Assembly: GCF_010093595.1 (NCBI RefSeq)
Contig: NW_022985442.1
Location: forward strand, 1,909,764-1,973,763
Direction: 5' to 3'
DNA: 64,000 nucleotides
Source: Mytilinidion resinicola
Lineage: Eukaryota; Ascomycota; Dothideomycetes; Mytilinidiales; Mytilinidiaceae
Part shown: piece by piece, positions 54,062 through 64,000 of the stretch
Layout: each line of letters starts with the position of its first letter
Numbering within the stretch: position 1 is the stretch's first letter
Notes under the pieces: generated by a model
The model's database searches: none
What the model was told of the DNA's origin: nothing
The model's input: only the letters and a program-made list of their open reading frames with translations
Made by a program: the position numbers and the translations under genes

Positions 54062-55325
54062 GGTGGTGGTACAATGGGGGGATAGAACGGGTTGTGTTAA
54101 GAATATGGCGGTGGGTGGGTGGTGGTGGAAGTAGTGGATATAGAAGGCAAATGGTGGATTTGGGAAGCCATTTTGAAGCAGCGATGAAATTGGAATAGGA
54201 GTTGAAACATGTGAGTGACTTCAGCTAGACTGGGGATCAACCTCCAGTAAACGTCTAGTGAATCTCAGAGGTCTGTGAGGTGAAGGGGTCGGTTGGGGCA
54301 GTGAATGGCGTCCAGAGAACTGAACTTGGAAAAAGCTTAGGGATGTAAGTATTTACATGCGTGATTCTAATATATGCTACCTCGTGGCATTTTCTGAGAT
54401 TCGAGAGCCGTTATTAAACCTCAACGCAAACTCGTCAGTGAATAGCAATCTGCTAGGGTTTTCCTGACAAATATATCTACTAAAAGGCGATATAGCAATA
54501 GATCTAGCTAGTTCCTAACAGCGTTCATATCACGACTCGCGTCTTGGACAGTAGGAACACTGCATCGTTCTTTTTCTCACTTTCTAGTGAAGCAATACAC
54601 TCAGTATACGCATCGGCCGAATAATCTGGGTTTCACTTCCCCAATCCGCACTACCGCCACGCCACCTCTTTGCTCACGTGATCTTGAGCCACTGTGGCTG
54701 AGGTCGGCCTAGAACTCCAGACTGCCTCCCAGAGGTCGGGTATCCGGTAATAATTCATTGTTTAGCATATGTTTGCTGGCTATAGCCAGGGACAACGGAT
54801 GTCGGCATGATTTGATAATTTTAAGCGCTTGTGAGGTGGAATGATGCTTCGAGATTTTCTACGCACAGCCTCTTTTAGCTGCTTGTGGCTAGCTTGCCAG
54901 TGGATGCAAGGGAATGTTATGCTACTCGATATTTAGAGAAGCCTGATTTCCCTTTTTGTCCTTTGCAAGGTCCAAAAGCCCTTGTTACGCAGCATCCACG
55001 AGATACGCTAACCGCAGTATGCAAAAAGAGGCTGTATATGGATTTGGATAGGCCTCGGTCTAGTCCAGTGTGATTGGTGGAAGCTCAAAAGAGGTTAGTC
55101 TGTGAGTAAGCACGCCTCATCATCCACCTGCCTTTGTAACCATGCACGGTCATGCAGGGACAGTTTTGCCGGATTTAAGTTCGAGGGAACCCCTCCCATG
55201 CTTGACAACGTCTGCTTGTCAAGTGCACCACAGGCATGTTGCTTACAGGCCTGATTTACAGCGCTTCTCAAACTTCATTCCGTACCTGATTTCATTGTAT
55301 CCGGCAGTTCCGCAGCCAACATGCC
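54062..55325. other. 1.3 kb intergenic region upstream of the histidine kinase
   Basis: No supported gene; a single CACGTG lies near 54677. 54885-55073 (+) is a short open frame without recognisable content. The final part is the promoter and leader of the kinase gene. Confidence 0.5.
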
Positions 55326-58300
55326 ATGTCCTATATCACCAACAGCGAGGGAACGCGAGGTTTACCGGTATGCGCGGAACCGCCTCCGAACCAGTTCCAA
55401 GTGCTCAAGACTAACAGATACGTAGATATTATCAGCCCTCAGATAGTCCTGCTCCAACCGCGAAATCCTACCCAAGAACAGATGCCCCGCGATCATCAAA
55501 CGATCCCGTCTTAACGGCGTTCGCTCAGCTGGGCGCTCACAGACTGAAAGCCAAGCGTGGGCTTATTACTCTTTCTACGCGAGAGACCGAATACATTCTC
55601 GCGGAATCGGGAGTAGGGCTCGGGTTGCAGCAAGATGATGATAAAAATGATCCCCTATGGCACGGAGCCGTTGCGCTCCAGAATACTACCGGCCTCGGAT
55701 TGAAACTTTGCCAGCATTTCTGTAGTTCCAAAGAAGACCTCCCTTACGCAGCTTTCGATGATCTAAGGAAGTATGACGAGTTCAAAAACCAATACGTAGT
55801 GACCCACGCTCCACACATCAGATTTCTTACTTGCGTACCCCTTCGATCCTCATTATACAATGCGATCATTGGAACTTACATCGTAGTGGACAACAAACCG
55901 CGCGATGGATTGACCGCGCAGGAGGTTGAGTTCATGGTTGACATGGGCGTGACGGTGATGGACTATCTCGAGGCTCAGCGCAACAATCGGAAACAGCACC
56001 GGGCGGAAAGAATGGTAAAGGCAATTGGTCTTTTCATTGAAGGAAAGTCAACTCTCAGGGAGTGGTGGTTGCAAGGCGGGCATAAGCGGGAGCAAACGAA
56101 GGTCACCAAGCGAGCACGGACTGGTTTAACTACGCTGGACGTGCAAGCAGACATTGAATTTGGTGTTCAAGACCCGGTAGAACAACCTGTTACCAGGGGG
56201 ATGGAGAGCCTTTCAGTGCATGACGGGAAACCACCTCTCTCACGATCGCCCTCCTCATCTACGCTTTCGCACGTCGAACGCAAAGGCGACGGACGACCCA
56301 AAATCCCCAACAGAGACAGCACGTTCTCTTTATCAGACACTACGAATCCCTCCGTATTCTCCCAAGCACCCCGTGCAGCCTCCGTAACTACAGCCGACAC
56401 GACTGAAAGCTCTATCCCCGGCCACGTTAGGCACACCTCAGTTGCTTTTGACATGCCCCAGGAAACAGCCGACGTGTCGAAGGAGCTTCAAGAAGCACTC
56501 CTGACGAAGGACCTGAGAGCAGTTTTCGCTCGTGCGAGTAATCTTATTCGGGAAGCTGGCGGCGTTGATGGCTCTATTTTCTTTGATGCTAGTGTGGGAT
56601 CTTTTGGCGCAGCTTCGGAAAAAGATATCATGGGCCAGAAAGCTCCAGGGACCTTTCACGTTGATGAGACAATGACAACTAGTGAGGACGATTTTGCTCG
56701 CAAATCCTCGGACCCGGATACTCCCGCCAAATATGCAAATGATGCTAGTCAGTCGGAGCAGTGCTGTAATATCCTCGGTTTCAGCACCCGGAAACGATCC
56801 AGTCTCAAGGGTCACTCGCCCCCTCCCGAGCATCATACCTTCCCGGAAAAAGTGCTGAGGACACTGCTCAAACGATATCCGCATGGGAAAGTGTTCAACT
56901 TTGAGGAAGATGGCTCGTTTTCATCTAGCGACACAGATAATGCGTATCTCGGAGGCGAGAATGAAGATGGACCTCGCAGACATACAAAATCTGAGGCAAC
57001 GATTCGGCGGAGAAAAGTATCTCGAGAAGCAGAAGCGGCCGCGCTTTTGAAAGCACTCCCCGGAGCTCGCAGCATCTTCTGGTTCCCTCTCTGGGATCCG
57101 ACCAGAGAGCGCTGGTATGCAGGGTCACTCGTGTGGTCAACTGGCACACGAACTCTCTGTCCAATTGAAGATCTTGCGTACCTAGCTGCATTTGGCAATA
57201 GCATAATGGCCGAGGTAGCCCGACTCGCCGCCTTGGTTCTTACTCAAATGAAGACGGATTTCATCTCGAGTATTTCTCACGAACTACGCTCGCCGCTCCA
57301 TGGTGTTTTGGCCAGCGTTGAATTTCTACAAGAGACTCCCCTGACTGAGGTACAAGCAGACATGGTCAGCAATATCAATGCATCAGGGAGGGTTCTTTTG
57401 GATACGATAAACCACGTTCTCGATTTCTCGAAAGTCAATAAGAAAGTGAAAGGCAGGGGGAGGGTTTCAAAGAGAAGGAATGGAAAGAAGCAAAGACTTT
57501 CGTTTCAAGATCACGAGAGCTTAGACAATACGCCTGATGAAACTGCGGATATGTGCATTCTATCTGAAGAGGTGGTTGAGAGTGTATGGGCTGGTCGAAA
57601 TATGAGCAAAGTTCTTTACCCTACGCCTGGTAGTCATCAAACGTCAAGACCGCAATCGATGATCGCCGCCCTCGAGTCCCCGGTCATCGTCATCATAGAT
57701 ATCAGATGGCAGCCCAGCTGGACGTTTGAAATGGATGCTGGCGCCTGGAGAAGAATTCTCATGAATCTTTTCGGAAACTCGATGAAATATACCAAGTCTG
57801 GCTTCATCAAGGTATCAATGACCGTTGAAGAGCATTCGACCCTTAGAGGAGAGAAAGCACAGTCCGTACTTGTGCTTAAAGTCATAGACTCTGGCAAAGG
57901 AATGTCCAAGGAGTATATGAAGCACCATCTCTATAAACCATTCACTCAGGAGGATTCGTTGGCAGTGGGAGCTGGACTAGGTCTGAGTATAGTCCGGCAT
58001 ATCATCCAGGACCTCGGCGGAGAGATCAACTTTGTTAGCGAACAGGGAGTAGGAACAGAAGCAACGGTAAAGCTGCCCATGGTAGCTTGTCCACCAATGA
58101 AAGATGACACCTTAGACCTGGTGGCGGATGTGAAGGAATTAACGAAAGGAAAGACTTTCCATTTAGAAGGATTCGATCGATACCCGGATATCTCAGAGAC
58201 ACCAACGGGCATTCTCTCTGCTGATACCGAGGCAGCCATGTTCCTCAAGTCATCAATCCATGTCATGTTGACTGAATGGTTTGAAATGGAATCATCTACC

Positions 58301-59283
58301 TGTTTGGTCTTAGACAGATCCGCGGAAGTAGTGGTGATTATGGAATCTGGTGTTCCTTCCTTGATAGAGAAGCTACAATCGTATGTACCTGATTCAGGAC
58401 CATCGATTGCTATAGTTCTCTGCAGCGCATACCCCCCTGCCGGAACAGCCACGGTTATTGGATCGCTCAGGGTCTTTTACGTCCCTCAACCGTACGTCAA
58501 GATGTATCGTCTTTCAACTTCCCTGCTAACATACTATCAGTTACGGCCCTCACAAAGTTGCAAAGACTCTCCACCACGCGTTCACGCAGGCATCAATTCC
58601 CGCGCCCATCCTAGATCCAAACGGCACGTCTGAAGTCTCTTTACTTACAATTGTACCATCATCAATTCCCGAACCGAACACCCTTCCAACGGGGGCCGTA
58701 TTCCACACACCTGAATACCACGGCTTCGCCGCACCCAAACCACCACTAAAACCGTCCCCTCCCGCTCAGATTGATCGTAGAACATCAATCGACACATCCG
58801 TTATGCAACCCAGCGGGATGCGCATTCTCCTCGTTGAAGACAATGAGATCAACCTGAAACTATTGGTAGCGTACATGCGCAAACTGAAGCTGAACCACGC
58901 AACGGCTATTAACGGGCTCGAAGCACTAAACGTGTATAAGGAAGCCAAAGGGGAATTCGACGTCATATTTATGGGTATGTCTTCTCTTGCCAACCCTTCC
59001 ACTACCTCCCTTCCTGGCCACCACGTCTAACACCTTCGCAGATATCTCAATGCCGATAATGGACGGCATAGAGTCGACGCGGCACATCCGCCGTTTCGAG
59101 CGCGAAACGTCCATCCAGCCGGTCGCGATGATTGCATTGACAGGTGCGGCGAATCCGAATACGAGGCAGGAGGCGTTTAGCAGTGGGATTGACTTGTTTT
59201 TGACGAAGCCGGTGCCGATGAAGAATTTGAAGGTTATGCTTGATGACTTGAAGGTTAATGGACGGCAGGGGTTGATGATTTAG
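55326..59283 (+). CDS. Hybrid sensor histidine kinase / response regulator
   Basis: Multistep phosphorelay sensor, 1263 residues, no membrane segment, so probably cytosolic. Exons: 55326-55367, 55418-58491, 58541-58974, 59042-59283. The 14-codon first exon (MSYITNSEGTRGLP) is joined by a 50-base intron to IRRYYQPSDSPAPT, a segment conserved in this fungal kinase group; without the intron a TAA at 55410 blocks the frame. A GAF-like region covers about 50-210 (FLTCVPLRS, IGTYIVVDNKPRDGL). HisKA: phospho-acceptor His635 in FISSISHELRSPLHG. ATPase: N-box NLFGNSMKYTKSG (near 800), DSGKGMS, and GAGLGLSIVRHI. Receiver: ILLVEDNEINLKLL near 1133 and phospho-acceptor Asp1184 in FMDISMPIMDG, with Lys in FLTKPVPMK. 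All catalytic residues are intact. The Asp1184 codon is split by the last intron. Confidence 0.95.
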
Positions 59284-59944
59284 ATGCGGAAGGGAATATG
59301 AATGAGATGAAGCACGCTGAACCTCTCCAAGACGCGCCCGGTGAAACCATCATGAATGACTTCTGTTAACTTTAGGTGTAGAGACATGATGCATCATCAG
59401 CTCAGGCAGCCCAAAGATAGCCTACTCCGTACTCCATCGACCATCACATCGTTTTGGAGTTTGAAAAGCCTACAGGTGTACTCCGAGCGGTGGCAGGAAC
59501 AGGCCCGAACTTTCCTTGCAGGGCTGTGACGCTACTGCGAAGATATTAAAGTTGAAGAGACGGTGTCATTCAGGGTCAGCATGCACGTGACTGCAAAAAT
59601 GACGCTAAAGGCAACTTTAATACAACATCGCGACAATCGCCCACTTCTTCTTCTCTTCTTCATCAGGCTCGGAGGCGCCCTCTTTTGAGCTGTGCTCACT
59701 TCTTTCGTGAAACCGATCACCTTTCTCTTCGTTTCTTGTCCACAAGGCTGAGAGACACCCTCGTTAGGGTCGCCTTTCTCTACCTTTTCGATCTCCTCAC
59801 CTACTTCTTTCTTTCAGCTTCGAGGCGTCCGCTTTAGGTAGCCCATTCTCACCGCTATCTCTATTCCCAGGGCGCTTTACCCGCCTGCGTCATTAAGACC
59901 ACGCCCTCTACTGATCCCTGCGTCCACCCCGCTCTCGATTCAAG
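59284..59944. promoter_or_regulatory. Intergenic region upstream of the coiled-coil gene
   Basis: The last 250 bases before 59945 are C/T-rich (tttctctaccttttcgatctc-like), typical of a fungal promoter and leader. No gene or repeat seen. Confidence 0.5.
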
Positions 59945-60526
59945 ATGCCTCTAGAGAAAGGTAAAAGCAAAGGCAATGCTAAGACTGGAGCCTCACATGA
60001 TGATCAACCGTACAGGATGAATGGGATGGGCGAATCTGCCAAGTTGGAGCTCAGGCGAAAGGTTGCAGAGAAAGATGCAGTGATCGAGGCACGAGATCGC
60101 GAAATTGAAACCCTGGGAGCCAACTTCGACAGCCTCCGAACTGAGAACGAGCGCCTCCACGCCGAGAACGAGTTGCCTCCGGAGGATGAAAGAGCCCTCA
60201 TGACATCCAACGCCAACATCGAGCAGCTGCAAGAAAATCTTTCGAACGTCGAAGCAGAGAAGATTCGGAATACGAAGGAAAAGGATGCGACCATTGAGCA
60301 GCTCAATGACTGGTATGATAATCTGGTTTCCAAGTTTGGTAGGTATATGGCCTGGGCTGAGAAGCAGGTTGCTGCGTATTTGGATGCGTTTAACGAAACC
60401 AAGGAATTACTGGCAGGCCGTGACCATCTTTTGGGGCAGTTAGTACCTGGTTGGAACGAAAGGCCTGCGCCTGAGAATGATGGACAGGAAGCTGAAAGGG
60501 GAGAGGCTGCAGGGGGAGGTGATTGA
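59945..60526 (+). CDS. Small coiled-coil protein of unknown function
   Basis: Single-exon frame of 193 residues from an ATG in good context (tcaagATGC). A basic N-terminus (MPLEKGKSKGNAKTG) is followed by a long charged helix, residues about 30-120, with heptad pattern (ELRRKVAEKDAVIEARDREI; ERLHAENELPPEDERAL; ENLSNVEAEKIRNTKEKD), then a more aromatic part (LNDWYDNLVSKFGRYMAWAE) and an acidic Gly/Glu tail. No catalytic motif, signal peptide or membrane segment. It looks like an orphan or narrowly distributed gene; coding status is supported by the clean open frame and leader. Confidence 0.65.
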   Translation: MPLEKGKSKGNAKTGASHDDQPYRMNGMGESAKLELRRKVAEKDAVIEARDREIETLGANFDSLRTENERLHAENELPPEDERALMTSNANIEQLQENLSNVEAEKIRNTKEKDATIEQLNDWYDNLVSKFGRYMAWAEKQVAAYLDAFNETKELLAGRDHLLGQLVPGWNERPAPENDGQEAERGEAAGGGD

Positions 60527-60900
60527 AGGAGACGAGTAGTCGGAACGAAGGCAATAATCTACCATCATATTCGGGAGTGTCGTTTTGACGCGGTGATGGC
60601 GTTGGATGATCTGAGAGCTTCATGGAACATAACAAAGAGGACTAGTGAGCAAGATCTACGGGGCTTCAAACTATGAGATTGTCTGCGGCCGGCCTGCGGA
60701 GCTGCAAAGATACAAAACTTACCCAGATAGGCAGCGCTTAGCGTGATCAAGGTTGAAAATGGCTTGAGCACAGAGAAGATTTCTATCTCTTAGCGTTTCT
60801 TGGAAACGCGAAGGGACAAGCTCAAATTTCCAAGACACGAATCAACTTTCCAGGATGGACACTTTTTGTTGACTCTGGATTCGAATTTTGATACTTTGCC
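60527..60900. other. Convergent intergenic region
   Basis: 374 bases between the stop codons of the coiled-coil gene and spb4. Nothing recognisable is seen. Confidence 0.6.
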
Positions 60901-62968
60901 TCAGTCACTAAACCCCTTAAACTCCTCTTCCTCATCCAGCTTGGTCCGCTCCCTCACTGTCTCAATCATCTTCCTCAACTCGGCCTCCTTTTCCCGCTCC
61001 TCAGGTCCCAGCTTACTCACCCTCTCCTTCTCTCTCTTCGTCTCCTTCTTCTCCCGCCTCACCTCCCTCAGCGCCTTCTGATCCTTCTTCTGCGTCCAAG
61101 CCTTCTCCTCCCGATTCATCTTCCCCTTTCTCTTCTCCCGAACTACCACCTGTCCCTCCGCTCTCTCGGCTCTTCGCTGCTCCAACTCTTCCAACCTCGC
61201 TGCCTCGCGCTTCTTATCCTTGTAAGGAAACGTGTCCATCTCAAAATCCACTCCGAGCGTCTTATCCCCCTCCCACTTCTTCAGCTCCGGCATCTTGGGG
61301 AGCTTCAACAGACCCCACGCATGCCCTAACTCCCCCCACTGGAGATCCGCGACGCGGAAGATGCTACTAGCGGTGTGTTTGCTATACGCCTGCACCCAGC
61401 TGACAAACGCGCGGTTCTGCTTATCCCAGATAGCGCGATCTACTCTGACCAGTTCTCGGATCCGCTGGGTCGTGATCTCAGCATCCGCGTCGGAGATTGA
61501 GATGGCGGGAGTTAGGAGCGGGGAAATGGGGGTTTGGCGGACAGTGAGGAAGTCGATGTAATCTTCCTCTCGGCCGGGGGTTAGGAACGCGACGGCGAGG
61601 CCACGGCGTCCTGCGCGGCCCGCGCGCCCGGAGCGGTGGATGAAGGTTTTGGGGTCGCTGGGCGGGTCGATTTGGAGGACGAGATCGACGGAAGGAATGT
61701 CGAGGCCGCGGGCGGCGACGTCGGTAGTTAGGAGGATAGAGGCTGGGGTGGTTATGAGCCTCGTGCTGCTATTAGCTTGAAGGTTTCGACTTACGCGTTA
61801 TCGAGTCCACGAATTTGGTGAAGTTCTTGTGGCGGACTTGGGGTGGGTGTTTTCCATGCAACGGCACGATTGTGAAATTTGGAAGGAGGGTAGGAAATAT
61901 GTGCTGAAAGTAGTCCACACCAGCGCACGTTGAGAGATATACAATCGATTTCTGAGGGGTACGAGCGAGGTTATTGAGAATTGAGATGAGAGCAGGAATT
62001 TTGTGCCGTGGGGGAGTGATGAGGTACGACATTTGCAAGCTAGCCGGTGTACGTTTATCCGCGGCCCCTGAAGCGGATTTTACCTTTACGGCGATGCGGA
62101 CGGGGTTCCGAAGTCCTACGCGCACTATCTGGTCGACGGCTTCGCTGACGCTTGCGCTGAAGAGGCCGGTGCGGCGCTGTTTGGGGAGGCGTTGGAGGAT
62201 CTTTTGGAGGTCGTCCTTGAAGCCGAGGTCCAGGAGTCGATCGGCCTCGTCCAGAACTAGAACCTCGAATGAGGATTGAGGGCAGTGGACATGAGGGCTC
62301 GAGAGAAGTTCGAGGAGGCGACCGGGCGTGGCGATAAGTAGATTTGGGGATCCTCTGAGGAAAGAGCTTAGGTCTTGAGCGGGGGTAGTATTGCCGCCCA
62401 GTAATAGTTGGGGCACGACTTTTGGAGTCGATGCTGGAAACGTGGGCTTTTCGAGTTCGGCTTCCATGTCATCCTCAACTGGTAGTTTGATCACGGATGC
62501 AGACGGGGCGTGGAATGCGAGTAAAGACAGTAGGACTGAATGTATCTGGGTGGCCAGTTCTCTGAGAAAGACTTAGAGATGAAACAAAAAGAACTCAAGA
62601 TTTCCTTACCTTGTTGGCGAGATGATGATTGCTCCTACGTGATGCTTTTTCAGGGAGCCGGCTCGGAGCAGGCGTTCGATGAGCGGGATGAGAAACTGTG
62701 AACATATATTAGCAAATGAATGATTTGACATCAAAATGAAAGTACTCACAGCGAGAGTTTTACCACTGCCAGTTACGGCTTCGACCACCACGTCTTTGTT
62801 GCTGAGGAACAGTGGAAGCGTGCTGGCTTGCACAGGTGTCATTTTGGAGAAGCCCATTGCGGAGATGGCGTCTAGGATCCATTGCGAGAGAGACGGGGTA
62901 AGGGCTTCCCATGCCCTAGGTGCGCTTTTGACGGGCTTGACGGGCTCTAGGTTCTGTTCTGGGGCCAT
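60901..62968 (-). CDS. spb4: DEAD-box ATP-dependent rRNA helicase
   Basis: Nucleolar RNA helicase of 60S subunit assembly, 637 residues. Exons on the minus strand: 62968-62750, 62695-62610, 62561-61795, 61742-60901. Motifs: Q-motif [17 protein letters not shown], split from [10 protein letters not shown] by a 54-base intron; Ia SPTRELA, where the Arg codon spans the second intron; GG-type LLLGGNTT; Ib [25 protein letters not shown] (Ser in place of Thr, as I expect in filamentous ascomycetes); [43 protein letters not shown]. The third intron (61743-61794, GTAAGT donor, CCCCAG acceptor) joins VDSIT to PSILLTTD. The SPB4 tail is present: [14 protein letters not shown], then a Lys/Glu/Arg-rich coiled coil to the end. 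Start is the ATG at 62968; an upstream GTG is not used. Confidence 0.95.
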
Positions 62969-63585
62969 GGTGGCTGGTTTTATGGTGCGAGGGTTGAGGA
63001 AGTTGGTGATTGATATTTTGGTGTTGAAGAGGTAGAATTTTTGGGTCGCGATCGCTGGCACGTGATCTTTGCCTCAGGCAGCAACGATTGTCTCGCACTC
63101 ATGTTTAGATCAGGCACAATTTTGGTATCAAAGAGCAGACTCTCACATGCTCCGTACTTTTGGCTCTGAAGCATCCGAGGCCAACCTCAGCCGGAACCGT
63201 GGTGGTGACGCTTTTGCCAAGACCGGACCAAAAGTACAACACCACACTCCAGTGATCGTCTTCCTTTTTCGTCCATCACGTCTCTCCTCGGCTGCCCTGC
63301 GTCGCCGTCCTCACTGTGGCCCAGCCTACTCATCCACCATATGATGCTGCGCGCCCTACTCCTCAGCTCACTCTGGCCCCCGCGAGCCCTGTACGCTTGA
63401 CTGCACGTCCGCTGCGCGCTTCCGATGCACCCGCCGTGATACTGGAACCCTCAGGCTGCGACTCGTCCGACATCACTCCACTCCTTTCGCATCTGTCAAA
63501 CTTCTACTTTCGCGCGCATAGCACTTTAACAGGTCTCATTCGGCCTTCTGCGCTCCCCTCTTTTCCCATCTGCTGGCGACAGGCT
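62969..63585. promoter_or_regulatory. Divergent promoter of spb4 and the DGK1-like gene
   Basis: 617 bases between divergent start codons. A CACGTG lies near 63059. Open frames in it are overlapping and unrecognised. Confidence 0.5.
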
Positions 63586-64000
63586 ATGGCGTCCTCGAAG
63601 CAGTACCAAATCCCCAGCACCCCGCGGGTGATATCTCCTTCGCCCACCCCCTCCGAAGCCAGCGCGCGAGACGGATATTTTGGCCCAGTGACGCGCTCTG
63701 CTGCCCGCGCCAACCGTCGCGCGCCATCGCCACCTTCAATAGACGAGGACAGCTCCAGCTCAGATCCGGAGAAGCGGGCACGTACGAGGAGCAGAAGCCC
63801 GCTACTCGATGGCAGGAAAAGGCGTTTGAGCGGTATGACGGCTATGAAGCCAGGACTATCCGCAAGAGGTGCTGGCAAGAAGCCAAACCCGGCACTGCAG
63901 AACGGCACCTCGAACGGCCACCTGTCACCGGCGGCAGCGAACAAGAACTACTGGCGGGAGATGAGTAGGAGTCCAAGTCCTCTAGGCCTCATTCCTATCC
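63586..64000 (+). CDS. DGK1-like CTP-dependent diacylglycerol kinase, N-terminal part (window edge)
   Basis: From the ATG at 63586 the frame is open to the window end (138 codons). It is a disordered, Ser/Arg/Pro-rich cytosolic N-terminus (MASSKQYQIPSTPRVISPSP) ending in NYWREMSRSPSPLGLIPI. That closing motif directly precedes the first membrane segment in fungal DGK1 proteins, ER enzymes that make phosphatidic acid from diacylglycerol with CTP. The catalytic membrane domain lies beyond the window, so the name rests on this short motif and is provisional. Divergent to spb4. Confidence 0.6.
   Translation, partial: MASSKQYQIPSTPRVISPSPTPSEASARDGYFGPVTRSAARANRRAPSPPSIDEDSSSSDPEKRARTRSRSPLLDGRKRRLSGMTAMKPGLSARGAGKKPNPALQNGTSNGHLSPAAANKNYWREMSRSPSPLGLIPI

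Noticed and set aside
61743..61794. A GC-AG or 19-base intron in spb4
   Set aside because: A normal 52-base GT-AG intron with the CCCCAG acceptor restores the conserved VDSIT-PSILLTTD join, so no unusual splice is needed.
1..64000. tRNA genes, rRNA genes and CRISPR arrays
   Set aside because: GGTTCGA-like words (for example near 11903 and 42640) lack a partner A-box and cloverleaf arms; no regularly spaced repeats exist, and CRISPR is not expected in a fungus.

Overview
The window is nuclear DNA of a filamentous ascomycete (Pezizomycotina, most likely Dothideomycetes). The evidence is short 50-80 bp introns with GTRNGY donors and CTAAC-like branch sites, a Zn2Cys6 regulator, HET and STAND (NLR-like) genes, a hybrid histidine kinase, and TA-rich repeats whose nonsense codons look like repeat-induced point mutation (RIP). 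The class is inferred from gene families only.

Layout. 1-2.8 kb is a TA-rich repeat island: a RIP-damaged pogo/Fot1 transposase and a short element with long terminal inverted repeats. 3.2-13.3 kb is a gene block: Zn2Cys6 regulator (-), divergent deoxyribose-phosphate aldolase (+), a 1212-residue disordered protein (-), and AHA1 (+). 14-21 kb is a gene graveyard: a broken NmrA/epimerase-like gene and a broken DUF7708-NB-ARC-TPR gene. 21.2-38.1 kb is housekeeping: UPF1/MOV10-like helicase (-), a fungal Cys/His protein (+), a Mit1/Mi-2-type chromatin remodeller (-), and divergent MRM1 rRNA methyltransferase (+). 38.8-40.2 kb is a dead FAD oxidoreductase. 41.7-45.7 kb is one continuous nine-exon model joining a two-TM protein to a zinc-finger-like protein. 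46.3-50.6 kb holds an MFS transporter, an Asp/Glu racemase and a PhyH dioxygenase. 50.7-54.1 kb holds three more broken genes (RPL30-like, HET, unknown). 55.3-64 kb holds a hybrid histidine kinase, a coiled-coil protein, SPB4 (-) and the 5' end of a DGK1-like gene (+).

Intact genes serve ribosome biogenesis (SPB4, MRM1), chaperone function (AHA1), chromatin silencing (Mit1), signalling (histidine kinase) and small-molecule metabolism (DeoC, racemase, PhyH, MFS). They are separated by at least six degraded genes, two of them (STAND, HET) from families of fungal non-self recognition. Exon joins were read by hand from splice signals and reading frame; they are models, not transcripts.
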